Positions 52,301 through 64,000 of a DNA stretch of 64,000 nucleotides are shown here, piece by piece. The notes beneath the pieces were generated by a model. It made no database searches. It had not been told where the DNA came from and saw only the letters and a list, made by a program, of their open reading frames with translations. The DNA is taken from positions 4,526,001 to 4,590,000 of the forward strand of contig CP126193.1 in assembly GCA_030272155.1 (NCBI GenBank). Reading direction: 5' to 3'. How positions within the stretch are numbered: position 1 is the first letter of the stretch; every line of letters starts with the position of its first letter. The position numbers were made by a program, and so were the translations under genes. The DNA is from Tetradesmus obliquus (Eukaryota; Chlorophyta; Chlorophyceae; Sphaeropleales; Scenedesmaceae).

Positions 52301-55300
52301 CACGTTCTGATGTCACGCCCTCGATACTGCTTTGCGCGCCCGGCAAAACCCTGCAAGAAGCAGCCCCGCAAACTTCAATGCATCCCACATCAGTGACTGC
52401 TAGTTCATCTTATAAAGTCCCTATGCATGTGATTCAATTGCCAGTCATCCAAAAAGCAGAGGTGCGGCCAACACAGGCAGCACGTTCTGATGTCATGCCC
52501 TGGATACTGCTTTGCGCGCCCGGCAAAACCCTGCAAGAAGCAGCCCCGCAAACTTCAATGCATCCCAGATCAGTGACTGCTGGTTCATCTTATAAAGTCC
52601 CTATGCATGTGATTCAATTGCCAGTCATCCAAAAAGCAGAGGTGCGGCCAACACAGGCAGCACGTTCTGATGTCACGCCCTCGATACTGCTTTGCGCGCC
52701 CGGCAAAACCCTGTAAGAAGCAGCCCCGCAAACTTCAATGCATCCCACATCAGTGACTGCTAGTTCATCTTACAAAGTCCCTATGAATGTGATCAATTGC
52801 CAGTCAGCCAAAAAGCAGAGGTGCGGCAAACACAGGCAGCACGTTCTGGTGCCATGCCCTTGATGCTGCTTTGCACGCCTCCCGAAACCCTGCAAGAAGC
52901 AGCCCCGCAAACTTCAATGCATCCCAGATCAGTGACTGCTAGCGCATCTTACAAAGTCCCTATGCATGTGATTCAATTGCAAGTCAGCCAAAAAGCAGAG
53001 GTGCGGCCAACACAGGCAGCGCGTTCTGGTGTCATGCCCTCGATGCTGCTGTTAAAGCCCGGCAAAACCCTGCAAGAAGCAGCCCCGCAAACTTCAATGC
53101 ATCCCACATCAGTGACTGCTAGTTCATCTTACAAAGTACCTATGCATGTGAACCAATTGCCAGTCAGCCAAAAAGCAGAGGTGCGGCCAACACAGGCAGC
53201 GCGTTCTGATGTCATGCCCTCGATACTGCTTTGCACGCCTCCCAAAACCCTGCAAGAAGCAGCCCCGCAAACTTCAATGCATCCCAGATCAGTGACTGCT
53301 AGTTCATCTTACAAAGTACCTATGCATGTGAACCAATTGCCAGTCAGCCAAAAAGCAGAGGTGCGGCCAACACAGGCAGCGCGTTCTGGTGCCATGCCCT
53401 TGATGCTGCTTTGCACGCCTCCCAAAACCCTGCAAGAAGCAGCCCCGCAAACTTCAATGCATCCCAGATCAGTGACTGCTAGTGCATCTTACAAATTTCC
53501 TATGCATGTGATTCAATTGCAAGTCAGCCAAAAAGCAGAGGTGCGGCCAACACAGGCAGCGCGTTCTCGTGTCATGCCCTCGATGCTGCTGTTAAAAGCC
53601 CGGCAAAACCCTGCAAGAAGCAGCGCCGCCGACATCAATGCAACCCACAACAGTGACTGCTAGTGCATCTTACAAAGTCTCTATGCATGTGGTTCAACTG
53701 CCAGTCAGCCAAAAAGCAGAGGTGCGGCCAACACAGGCAGCCATGCCCTTGATGCTGCTTTGGGTGCCTCCCAAAACCCTGCAAGAAGCAGCCCCGCAAA
53801 CTTCAATGCATCCCACATCAGTGACTGCTAGTGCATCCTACAAAGTCCCTATGCATGTGATTCAATTGCCAGTCAGCCAAAAAGCAGAGGTGCGGCCAAC
53901 ACAGGCAGCACGTTCTGGTGTCATGCCCTTGATGCTGCTTTGGGTGCCTCCCAAAACCCTGCAAGAAGCAGCCCCGCAAACTTCATCGCATCCCACAACA
54001 CTGACTGCTAGTTCATCTTATAAAGTCCCTATGCATGTGATTCAATTGCCAGTCATCCAAAAAGCAGAGGTGCGGCCAACACAGGCAGCACGTTCTGATG
54101 TCATGCCCTTGATGCTGCTTTGCGCGCCCGGCAAAACCCTGCAAGAAGCAGCCCCGCAAACTTCAATGCATCCCACATCAGTGACTGCTAGTTCATCTTA
54201 CAAAGTCCCTATGAATGTGATCAATTGCCAGTCAGCCAAAAAGCAGAGGTGCGGCAAACACAGGCAGCACGTTCTGGTGCCATGCCCTTGATGCTGCTTT
54301 GCACGCCTCCCGAAACCCTGCAAGAAGCAGCCCCGCAAACTTCAATGCATCCCAGATCAGTGACTGCTAGCGCATCTTACAAAGTCCCTATGCATGTGAA
54401 CCGATCGCAAGTCAGCCAAAAAGCAGAGGTGCGGCCAACACAGGCAGCGCGTTCTGGTGTCATGCCCTCGATGCTGCTGTTAAAGCCCGGCAAAACCCTG
54501 CAAGAAGCAGCCCCGCAAACTTCAATGCATCCCACATCAGTGACTGCTAGTTCATCTTACAAAGTACCTATGCATGTGAACCAATTGCCAGTCAGCCAAA
54601 AAGCAGAGGTGCGGCCAACACAGGCAGCGCGTTCTGGTGCCATGCCCTTGATGCTGCTTTGCACGCCTCCCAAAACCCTGCAAGAAGCAGCCCCGCAAAC
54701 TTCAATGCATCCCAGATCAGTGACTGCTAGTGCATCTTACAAAGTCCCTATGCATGTGAACCAATTGCCAGTCAGCCAAAAGCAGAGGTGCGGCCAACAC
54801 AGGCAGCACGTTCTGGTGTCATGCCCTCGATGCTGATGTTAAATGCCCGGCAAAACCCTGCAAGAAGCAGCCCCGCAAACGTCAATGCATCCCACATCAG
54901 TGATTGCTGGTTCATCTTACAAAGTACCTATGCATGTGAACCAATTGCCAGTCAGCCAAAAAGCAGAGGTGCGGCCAACACAGGCAGCGCGTTCTGGTGC
55001 CATGCCCTTGATGCTGCTTTGCACGCCTCCCAAAACCCTGCAAGAAGCAGCCCCGCAAACTTCAATGCATCCCAGATCAGTGACTGCTAGTGCATCTTAC
55101 AAATTTCCTATGCATGTGATTCAATTGCAAGTCAGCCAAAAAGCAGAGGTGCGGCCAACACAGGCAGCGCGTTCTCGTGTCATGCCCTCGATGCTGCTGT
55201 TAAAAGCCCGGCAAAACCCTGCAAGAAGCAGCGCCGCCGACATCAATGCAACCCACAACAGTGACTGCTAGTTCATCTTACAAAGTCTCTATGCATGTGG

Positions 55301-57400
55301 TTCAACTGCCAGTCAGCCAAAAAGCAGAGGTGCGGCCAACACAGGCAGCGCGTTCTTGTGCCATGCCCTTGATGCTGCTTTGCACGCCTCCCGAAACCCT
55401 GCAAGAAGCAGCGCCTCCAATATCAATGCATCCCAGATCAGTGACTGCTAGTGCATCTTACAAATTTCCTATGCATGTGATTCAATTGCAAGTCAGCCAA
55501 AAAGCAGAGGTGCGGCCAACACAGGCAGCGCGTTCTCGTGTCATGCCCTCGATGCTGCTGTTAAAAGCCCGGCAAAACCCTGCAAGAAGCAGCGCCGCCG
55601 ACATCAATGCAACCCACAACAGTGACTGCTAGTTCATCTTACAAAGTCCCTATGCATGTGAACCAATTGCCAGTCAGCCAAAAAGCAGAGGTGCGGCCAA
55701 CACAGGCAGCGCGTTCTGGTGCCATGCCCTTGATGCTGCTTTGCACGCCTCCCAAAACCCTGCAAGAAGCAGCCCCGCAAACTTCAATGCATCCCAGATC
55801 AGTGACTGCTAGTGCATCTTACAAAGTCCCTATGCATGTGAACCAATTGCAAGTCAGCCAAAAAGCAGAGGTGCGGCCAACACAGGCAGCACGTTCTGGT
55901 GTCATGCCCTCGATGCTGCTGTTAAAAGCCCGGCAAAACCCTGCAAGAAGCAGCCCCGCAAACTTCAATGCAACCCACAACTGTGACTGCTAGTTCATCT
56001 TACAAAGTCCCTATGCATGTGAACCAACTGCCAGTCAGCCAAAAAGCAGAGGTGCGGCCAACACAGGCAGCGCGTTCTGATGTCATGCCCTCGATACTGC
56101 TTTGCGCGCCCAGCAAAACCCTGCAAGAAGCAGCCCCGCAAACTTCAATGCATCTCACATCAGTGACTGCTAGTTCATCTTACAAATTTCCTATGCATGT
56201 GATTCAATTGCAAGTCAGCCAAAAAGCAGAGGTGCGGCCAACACAGGCAGCGCGTTCTCGTGTCATGCCCTCGATGCTGCTGTTAAAAGCCCGGCAAAAC
56301 CCTGCAAGAAGCAGCGCCGCCGACATCAATGCAACCCACAACAGTGACTGCTAGTTCATCCTACAAAGTCCCTATGCATGTGAACCAATTGCCAGTCAGC
56401 CAAAAAGCAGAGGTGCGGCCAACACAGGCAGCGCGTTCTGGTGCCATGCCCTTGATGCTGCTTTGCACGCCTCCCAAAACCCTGCAAGAAGCAGCCCCGC
56501 AAACTTCAATGCATCCCAGATCAGTGACTGCTAGTGCATCTTACAAAGTCCCTATGCATGTGAACCAATTGCAAGTCAGCCAAAAAGCAGAGGTGCGGCC
56601 AACACAGGCAGCGCGTTCTGATGTCATGCCCTCGATACTGCTTTGCGCGCCCGGCAAAACCCTGCAAGAAGCAGCCCCGCAAACTTCAATGCATCCCAGA
56701 TCAGTGACTGCTAGTTCATCTTACAAAGTCCCTATGCATGTGAACCAACTGCCAGTCAGCCAAAAAGCAGAGGTGCGGCCAACACAGGCAGCGCGTTCTG
56801 ATGTCATGCCCTCGATACTGCTTTGCGCGCCCGGCAAAACCCTGCAAGAAGCAGCCCCGCAAACTTCAATGCATCCCACATCAGTGACTGCTAGTTCATC
56901 TTACAAAGTCCCTATGCATGTGATCAATTGCCAGTCAGCCAAAAAGCAGAGGTGCGGCCAACACAGGCAGCACGTTGTGGTGTCATGCGTCGACGCTGTT
57001 TTGCACGCCTCCCAAAACCCTGCCTGAAGCAGTCCCGCAAACGTCAATGCATCCCACATCAGTGACTGCTAATTCATCTTACAAAGTCCCTATGCATGTG
57101 AACCGAGACCCAGTCAGCCAAAAAGCAGAGGTGCGGCCAACACATGCAGCACGCTCTGCTGTCATGCCCTTGATGCTGTTTTGCACTCCTTCCAAAACCC
57201 TGCAAGAAGCAGCCCCGCCAACTTCAATGCATCCCACACCAGTGACTGCTAGTTCATCTTATAAAGTCCCTATGCATGTGATTCAATTGCCAGTCAGCCA
57301 AAAAGCAGAGGTGCGGCCAACAAAGGCAGCACGTTCTGGTGTCATGCACTTGATACTGCTGTTTAAGCCCCGCAAAACCCTGCAGGAACTGCAACCCTGC
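43361..57400 (+). repeat. 180-bp tandem satellite array, about 78 units, with higher-order structure
   Basis: Head-to-tail units of 180 bp (three sequence lines each), recognised by GCATCCCACATCAGTGACTG, TCCCTATGCATGTGA, AGTCAGCCAAAAAGCAGAGG and CTGCAAGAAGCAGCC. About 14.0 kb divided by 180 gives about 78 copies. Variant subtypes recur in blocks: a 612-bp three-unit block starting at 44161 returns almost unchanged at 50818 and 54225, and the same subtype start recurs at 46141, 47580, 48479 and 52797, at spacings close to 11, 8, 5, 13, 11 and 8 units. Edge units are the most diverged. The unit is 60 codons and one plus-strand frame lacks stops in most units, but single-base indels break it repeatedly. 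I regard it as satellite DNA, possibly centromeric. Confidence 0.95.
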
Positions 57401-58120
57401 AACTCAAAGCGACCAATTCATCATGTTGGTCCCCAGCGTTTGATGATCAGAAAAACATGTTTTCGGCTGCTTTTCAGCCAGGCACAAAGCAAGCACAAAG
57501 CACAAAGCATCACCAACATGCTCCCGCTCTACGCAGATTGCTGCTGTCATCCAACCCGTCACAGCTGCACCAGCCCCGCCACCTTCATTTTGTTGCATCA
57601 CTGATCTGACACCTGCTCTTACAAAAGATTGTGATCAATATGCTGGATCCTTTGTGGCTGCTGTGCAGCCGTGCATCATGTAGCGCCAGCACGTTCCACG
57701 CTTTATGCATATTGCTGCTGCTTTCGTCATCCAACACGTCACGGCTGCACCAGCCCTGCCACCATCACAAAGTTCCACAGCCAATCGCACCTATTGCTCT
57801 TGTGAGCGCCTTTCAAGAATAGCCACTCAAAATATTGGTGCCAGTGGCACACGCAGAGCCGTACGATGACAGGCATGTAGTTAGGCCGATGCTCATGTGG
57901 ACTTTGCAGGGCCTGCAGCAAGGGAGTCAGCCGCGGTGTGGAGTGTCACGTGCCTACAGGCCTGCAGCTGCAGCTGCTGCTGCTGGCAGCAGAGGAGCAG
58001 CACATGATGGGCCCTATATGGCTGGTTGTGGATGCCCCTGACCGTTGTGTCTGAGTCATTGCAAGCCCACATGAGTTCCGGAATCTTGTGATCAAGTCCC
58101 TGGCCCTAAGCACGTGCTGT
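57401..58120. other. Satellite flank with a short duplication
   Basis: 57545..57590 and 57722..57767 share a CATCCAAC(C/A)CGTCAC-type phrase and the following GCTGCACCAGCCC, about 178 bp apart. No gene is seen. Confidence 0.5.
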
Positions 58121-58433
58121 CATAGGGTTTCCTTTCGATGCAATTCCGCCACCGCGAATGGCAAGCGTTGCACGCACGTTGCAATTGCATTGCAATTGCA
58201 ATCAAGATTCGATCGTGGATATCTCACACTTTACTGGGCGCCTGGCCGCGAAACTGAAGGAACAAAGGTATTAGAACATGTAGAACCCGAATCCGGGCTT
58301 TTTCCGGGCTCGCAGAGGGTGTTCACCCCTAGATTCCTCAAGTTTCTGTTTATCGTTGCATCGTGGTTGCATTTTCATTGCATGCTCATTGCATCCATGC
58401 TGTGGCGGACATGCATCGAAAGGAAACCCTATG
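58121..58433. mobile_element. MITE-like element with perfect 22-bp terminal inverted repeats
   Basis: 58121..58142 is the exact reverse complement of 58412..58433, and imperfect complementarity (TCCGCCAC) continues inward. The 313-bp element has no ORF. Flanking direct repeats are at most 2 bp (GT), so the superfamily cannot be assigned. Confidence 0.7.
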
Positions 58434-59786
58434 GTTTCTCGCTGCTCTGCAAGGTATGACAATCTGTGTGGCAGGAACAGGAGCACGAGCGTCTGGAGAT
58501 GGGCAATACAACTAAGGAGATAAAAATCATCGTACCATATTGCGAAGGGCTGCAGTGCTGTGCTTCCTAAACAGGTGTGCTATGCAGCAACCAACAGCCT
58601 TTAGGGCTGCAGCTGCAGCCAGCTGGCAGCTGCAGCGCTGCTAGGAGTCGCCACCTTGCAGTTGCTGCTGTGGAGTGCTGCTTTCAAGTGCCTGCGTCTG
58701 CCATGTCGTGTGATTTGCCTGGAATTAGGGCCATGCAACGGATTAATTAGCAAAGTTGTGTCAGTGGTGACAAGAACCCTGCTGTTAGCTGTCATGACAT
58801 TGCAAGGCAGCTGTGGGCGCTATCGTGCAGCAGTGTCTGCCGCTCTTGAATTAACCTATCGCATTTCAATGTTGTGCCAGCAAAAGCGGCTGGCGTCTCC
58901 TTTGCACCCAGGCTCACAAGCGTCACGGAACACGCCGGAACATGTGCTTCTCATTGTCTCAGTCAGCCGCAATGTGCGTAATGGGGGTACTCATGACAGT
59001 ATTATTGCGAATAGCTGGCAAGCCAGTCAAGTACATGGTGGTCACCGGCTACTTCGCTGCGATGGAAGTGAGTGCACTGGCCAGCAGGAAGTACGTGTCG
59101 CTCGCACCAGCATGAGATACATTACGAAAACAGTAAACCGGCACGTTATAACCGCCTCTATCTTGTTTGCTGACGAAGACACACTCAGTTTCGCAGCTGT
59201 TGCAGGGCATCTCCCCTGCCTGGTAGCAGCAGCGCATACATAGCTAGCATCTTTGGCACCACAGCTTGAGATAGAGCCTGTAGTAGCAGAGAAGCAGAAG
59301 GATGTATTCATACACACGCCTTACAAGTATTTTGTCCCCTAGATATCAAGCATCACTTGCTACAACAAGCATGTTGATAGTACGGCTCGCCTGCGCAGGG
59401 GATACAAGTCCTGCAGTACCTTGTGGGCAACGACTGTGCATCCAAGGTAAACCTTACACCAGGCTGAGCAGCCATGCAGACAGACACACTGCACTTACAC
59501 AAATACTGTCAATGCATTATCGTGTGCCTGCCTTAGTGGTGTGCCAGGCGGCAGCGCTGTTCTGCGCAGCTGTAAGGGCTCATGTACTCAGTACAGGCTG
59601 GCCCACTCATATCTTAAAACACCACATCAGATGTACAGCTGTCGCAGATCGTACGAGATGTACAGCGGCAACAAAAACACATATAAGTGTTGAGGGGCGA
59701 TGCCACAACGATTGCATGGCCTTTGGTTACTGGCAGTGGTACATCCCCATTGCACTGTCGACACAAGGTGTTGCATGCTGCTGCAG
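58434..59786. other. No recognised gene; may hold 5' exons of the next gene
   Basis: A 195-codon plus-strand frame at 58656..59243 has no family features and mixed composition, and I do not call it. The N-terminal exon(s) of the membrane protein at 59787 should lie here or upstream. Confidence 0.4.
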
Positions 59787-61991
59787 ACCAACCAGCTGCT
59801 GTTGATTCTGGGGCTGCTCCACATTGCCTTTCAGCCGTTTGTGGTCAACTGGACTTTGTTTGGTGAGCCTGCAGCTTTGCTTGATCTGTTATTGCTGTCA
59901 ACTGCTCACTTTCCTTTCAACTTCCAACTGCGCTGCAAACAGCAGTGTGCTGCTGGCTGGCAGCACTCTGGTTGTGTCACACCAGCAAATAGGCGCTAGC
60001 TGTCTATCATAATTCAACCAGGACAGCAGCCTGTTTGCAAACACCATGCCTGTCCTCTTGACTTGTGTGCTGACATGCTCACAGTCCGACAGCGATGGCT
60101 GCAAAGAGAGACTGCAGTAGACTTGTGACACTTCCTTTTGTCATCCAGCTTGCATTCATTGCAACTCCAGCAAGCACAATCGCACACACCTGTCCGTCAA
60201 CAGCAATATCAGCTGCCACAGCTAACTTTGTGCCTATGACCATTGCGTTACCCGCCCCTGCTGACCATGCGGCGCATGTGCCCCACCAGCCCCGCCCTAC
60301 CCTGCTGCGCTCAGCAAACTGGCGCCCCCCTTCACTTACCCCATTGTACACAAAGTAGTCACCAGGCTTGGGTTGGCTATGGCTGGGCTGCTGGTTGTCA
60401 AGACCCTCCCCGCATTCGTTGCGCTGCTGGGTGCACAGCAGCTGCTGCATGATGCCCTGGCGCCACACCTGCCGGCAAACGTGGTGTCAGTGCTGCTCAC
60501 CAACACGTGTGGCTACCCAGAGTTTGGGTGTGGTGCCCAGCTGTGCTCCATGGTGAGGAGTGACAGTGGCGGCTCAGTGAGACATTGCTATGTGTGGGTT
60601 GTCCTTGAGATGAGCAGCTCATGTGTGCCGTGTACGTTTCGTTCTTATTGGTAGGATCTCACTCTCCTTATGGTATGAGCTGAGCCAGCGCATTGCATGT
60701 GTGCAGCCTGCTGAGGTACTAGTAGTACCAAGCATCATGAGATCGATGTCAGCAAAGCGCACAGCATCCACGCCTGATGCTGATTATATGCTGCCATCAT
60801 ACTGGACATAGGGCTGTTGTTTATGTCGGCAGCAGCCAAATGAGCTTATTGTTGCTAACTTCTGTTCCTGCCACTGTCTGCTGCTGCAGACTGGCAAGTA
60901 CCACCTGGCTTGGATTGCACCACAGGTGAAGCAAGCATTTGCTAGGCGCATTTGAGCGCAGTGTATGCTCAACCGAGTGACATTCATATGTGTCCTGTAG
61001 CTTCCGTGGGTTGTGCAGCACACGGCTAGAGCCTGTCGCCTGCATGTGGTCAGCAGCAGCTGGTGCTGCTGCTGCTGTTACATGCCATGCGCGTTTGCAG
61101 TGGCACGTTTAACAGCAGGGACAACAACAGTACGGAAGCACCGCAGCAGGCGTGACTCTCCGGCTGCTGGATCGTGCTCGCAGCTGCTGCATACTGGCGC
61201 CCTTCTGAGCCCTTGGCGTGTGCTGCCTGCTTGCAATGCTGCAGATGGGTGCCGGCTACTATGTGCCCTCTTTCTTTGCACACTTCTTTGCCATGTTTGG
61301 CCCTAGCCTACTATTTGGCAGCACCTACCACAGGCTGCTCATCCTGCTGCTGCTTGCCAGCGGGCCCCTCATGACGGAGTGGCTGGTGTGGGGAGGCGGC
61401 CAGGACGTGCGGCGCTTGGAATGGCCCAGCATCTGGTGCCTGTTTGCTGTTGCACAGGTTGGTGTGGCTCAGGCCTGACCTAGGTGTACAACACTTGCGC
61501 TGACTAGGACAGGCAGCGCCAGCGCAGCAGTCAGCCATGCTGATGCTGGCATTGTCAATCATGAGTTGCATTGAACTACAGCATGTGCACAGGTGTACAC
61601 GCAGTGGTCTCTGCTCACGTCAGCCGGAGCTGCAAATCCTGCTGCAAGCACACGCTTCTGGAATGTTTCAGCAGAGACAGAGCACCATAGTCTATTCGGC
61701 TTGATCTTGACCGCAATCAGCATGCCGGAAGAATTGTACAGGAATGTACGGTATGCATACGCACGCCGGCTGGCTGCCAGCACTCAGCCTGACATCGCTG
61801 CACATGCGGTCGGTGTGCTGCAGGTGGCGGGCATCTTGGGGCTGGAGGTGCTCAGCAACGGCCTGGTCAACGGCAGCTGGACGCTGCCCAGCATGCACAC
61901 CAGCCGTGCCGATGACACAGCATGCGCTGACGGTGCTGCAGACACACACCGGGCTGAGCGTGCTGGCTCTGCTGCCAAGAAGCAGCTGTGA
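59787..61991 (+). CDS. Multi-pass membrane protein of unknown function (5' end missing)
   Basis: Five exons join in phase: 59787..59862, 60356..60552, 60890..60925, 61245..61457 and 61824..61991, giving 229 residues without a start codon. Hydrophobic spans carry LLHIAFQPFVVNWTLF, then AMAGLLVVKTLPAFVALLGA, a Cys-containing loop (TCGYPEFGCGAQLC), TGKYHLAWIAPQ, YYVPSFFAHFFAMFGPSLLF and EWPSIWCLFAVAQVAGILGL. The HIAFQPF, YHLAW and EWPSIWCLF pattern resembles an uncharacterised membrane family that I remember as DUF5765. I could not check this. Exon 2 uses a weak acceptor (ACAAAG) chosen because its phase fits. An alternative last exon starting at 61593 also fits the phase but would add a hydrophilic stretch. 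Confidence 0.6.
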
Positions 61992-63106
61992 GGCATGGGC
62001 GGCGGCTGGCAATTTGCAGCAGAGGCGGCCCTGATGAGCGTTGCAGGGCTGTGTCATGTTGGATGCAAACGGGCACAGTACTGCATGCATGCAATTGGGT
62101 GTGCACTGCACATCGTAGTGCAGTGCTGCAAATGGAAAGGAGCAACTACTTGAGCTAGCAAGTTGCTGCAGCTGACGCGTAATTTGTCACATAACACGTT
62201 ACTTGAGCAGGCTGCTGGCCGGAGCTCGGTGCTGCTTTGTTGATGCATTGTCCTACGCAGTGCAGCTGGTCATCATTGTGGCTGTTTATCGCTGGGTCCG
62301 TCATGCAGTTGCGTGCGCTGCCTTCAAGCAGCGTGCACAGCACATGTACTGCAGTCAGGGGGAAAGACCCTACTTCATGGCCACCCCTCCACACATGGTG
62401 CAACAACCTTCCCTGCTAGTGGGCAACCTGTGTCGATAAATAGTGTTCATTGGGTGGCTGCCACAGCTGCTGGGTCCTGGTTCTGTTGGTCAGGTGTGCA
62501 GGACCACTAGTTCTCAGCACTTGCCCGGACAGCGTCCAGTGCCGGGCGGATCTTGCGCGGAGTTTGGCAAGTCTGCAGTGCCGCCTAGGTGTTCTCTGGG
62601 GTTATTTGAGCTCCGAGCGCCTAGTCGGCCCTTGAAAATACCAAATGCAATAATTCCGCAAGATGTCATGCCGTCCTGCAAGCACTTCGCTGCAGGTGAA
62701 ACCCTTGTAACAGAGACAGGGACAGTGGACTTCAAACCAAGTACCAGTACTTGCAGCAGCAGCTGCTATCTGCAGATAACGGCAAGGAAGGGTGCATTCG
62801 TTATTCAGTCATTTACATGTGCCATGTTGGCAGTCCTATCGGCTGTAGTACACAACAAGCTGAGAGAGAGAGAGAGGGTTACACGATGTGTTCATGCGGC
62901 ATACATCACCACAGACACCTGGGTAAATAGGAAGCCGCAAGCAGCTCAGCACAACAAGCTGGGCTGAAAACGTTGCTGCTATGCATAGCCATATGGCTTG
63001 ATTGGTAACATGATGATGATGACAACAAGCTGGGCATACTGCTCCTTTCCTACAAAGCCCCGACCAGGGATGCTGCTCCAAGCAGCAGTATTTGTAACAT
63101 GATCTT
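61992..63106. other. Intergenic, nothing recognised
   Basis: About 1.1 kb between converging genes. It contains a short (GA)n run near 62862 and a phrase around 62987..63020 resembling 6415..6470. No gene is supported. Confidence 0.45.
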
Positions 63107-64000
63107 TCAGACACACTGCCGCACAGCAGCCCAAAAACCATCCACCACATGATCAGTCACCTCCTCATTGCAATCCACACGCAACATCTGCAGGCGTTTC
63201 AGCCCTGTCAGCTGCATCAGGCCCTGCTGCGTCAGCCCAGCATTGCCCTCCAGGTTCAAGTACGTCAGCTGCTTCAACTGGCCAACAGCAGCCAGCAGCG
63301 CCATACTGCTCAAGTCAACATCGCACCGCCACAAGTTCAAGTGCTCAAGCTGCGTCAGGCTGCGCACAAGCGAAGTTGCCGCCTCAACATACACCTCCTC
63401 ATGCATGTGGATCAGCGCTAGGCTTGTCAGCCCAATGAGCGCCGTCAGCGCCAGCACATCACCACGCACCAGCCACAGACCCTGCAACCACAAAGACTTG
63501 AGTCCCTTCAGGCCCACCAACCCACCACACACAGTCATGTTGTGCTCCTGCTGCGTTGATGCAGCCACAGTAGAGATTAGTTCTATTCTGGTGAGCTGAG
63601 AGGCTGCTGCTGCGCCGGCCAAGATGGCTGCCTAGTGCTGCTTGCTGGGGGCGTCTATGCGCAGCAACTGCACACCCAGTCCACGCAGCTGGGGCAGCAG
63701 CACCCATGTGGATGCGGCTGCTGCTGCAGCCTGCACCCTTCTGTAGTTGAGCTGCAGCTCCTGCAGTGCTGGCAGCTTGGCCAGCTCCAGCACTTGCTGC
63801 TGCTCCAGAAAATTGGGGCAGATAGTGAGGCACTGCAGCTGCTGCAGTGCCAGCACAGGAGCTAGGTCTGTGCAGTTGCTGATGTACAGGCTCTGCAGCT
63901 GTGCTGGCAGTGCTGCGCCGCCAGTCATGCTGTGTATGATGGACAACTCCGTCAGCTGCGTCAGGTGTGCTAGGCTGGGCACGACTTCCTCCTCCTTGCC
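63107..64000 (-). CDS. Leucine-rich-repeat protein, 3' part, with in-frame TAG
   Basis: On the minus strand one reading frame runs from the window edge to the stop at 63107, interrupted once by TAG at 63632..63634. Both sides show LRRs of the cysteine-containing/RI-like kind: LTQLTELSII, LPALQELQLN and LLPQLRGLGV upstream, and LKGLKSLWLQG, LTQLEHLNLWRCDV, LKQLTYLNLEGN and LKRLQMLRVD downstream. LRR proteins are protein-binding scaffolds. The TAG may lie in a very short intron (GTGTGC donor at about 63673, acceptor CACTAG at 63632), or mark a pseudogene or an alternative end. The 5' part is outside the window. Confidence 0.7.

Noticed and set aside
43361..57400. CRISPR-like array
   Set aside because: The repeats are long (180 bp) and directly adjacent without unique spacers, and the genome is eukaryotic. 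It is a satellite.
58656..59243. 195-codon plus-strand ORF
   Set aside because: No domain, signal or splice context, and the composition is like the spacer around it.
62443..62967. 174-codon plus-strand ORF
   Set aside because: No recognisable motif. It lies in the spacer between converging genes.

Overview
The window is nuclear DNA of a eukaryote, almost certainly a green alga (Chlorophyta, probably Chlorophyceae). The evidence is as follows. Genes are split into many short exons with canonical GT-AG introns. Nucleus-encoded plastid-type ribosomal proteins carry N-terminal transit peptides. TGTAA polyadenylation-type signals lie downstream of several stop codons. CAG/CTG tracts are very abundant in introns and in poly-Gln/poly-Ser stretches. 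I see no operons, Shine-Dalgarno sites, CRISPR arrays, tRNA or rRNA genes. The genus cannot be fixed from sequence alone. All exon structures below were assembled by hand from splice-site consensus, phase matching and family knowledge, so they are models.

Layout. At 0.2-3.7 kb, organellar uS15 (minus) and plastid uL13 (plus) are divergently paired. At 4.7-6.2 kb there is a SecE-like membrane protein (plus) followed by a broken copy of its last exon. At 6.2-8.6 kb I recognise nothing. At 8.7-12.6 kb lies a ten-exon secreted/membrane cytochrome b561 protein (minus). At 13.4-13.7 kb there is a tentative 75-aa protein. At 14.3-24.8 kb there is an old segmental duplication: two paralogous small secreted Ala/Pro/Lys-rich proteins (minus), each with a DTW-domain tRNA-modification gene upstream. 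The second DTW gene is intact (22.5-24.8 kb). The first is a 3' fragment split by a 2,716-bp CACTA-type transposon. At 25.4-31.0 kb is a twelve-exon plastid FAD oxidoreductase (plus). At 31.7-36.6 kb is a ten-exon class I sirtuin (plus). At 37.0-41.1 kb is a nine-exon 3-hydroxyisobutyryl-CoA hydrolase (minus) ending in the peroxisomal signal SKL. At 42.2-43.1 kb is a third small secreted protein. At 43.4-57.4 kb is a roughly 14-kb array of about 78 tandem 180-bp units. At 58.1-58.4 kb is a MITE-like element. At 59.8-62.0 kb is a multi-pass membrane protein (plus, 5' end unresolved). At 63.1-64.0 kb is the 3' part of a leucine-rich-repeat gene (minus) with an in-frame TAG.

The genes do not form one pathway. 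They are ordinary housekeeping and organelle genes (plastid translation, tRNA modification, valine/fatty-acid catabolism, NAD-dependent deacylation, redox) interspersed with repeats. The most unusual feature is that exon edges, either an acceptor with the exon start or an exon end with its donor, have repeatedly been duplicated in tandem into the neighbouring intron. I count nine such events over seven genes or loci, four of them in the sirtuin gene. The CACTA insertion with a perfect 47-bp inverted repeat and the higher-order 180-bp satellite are the other main discoveries.
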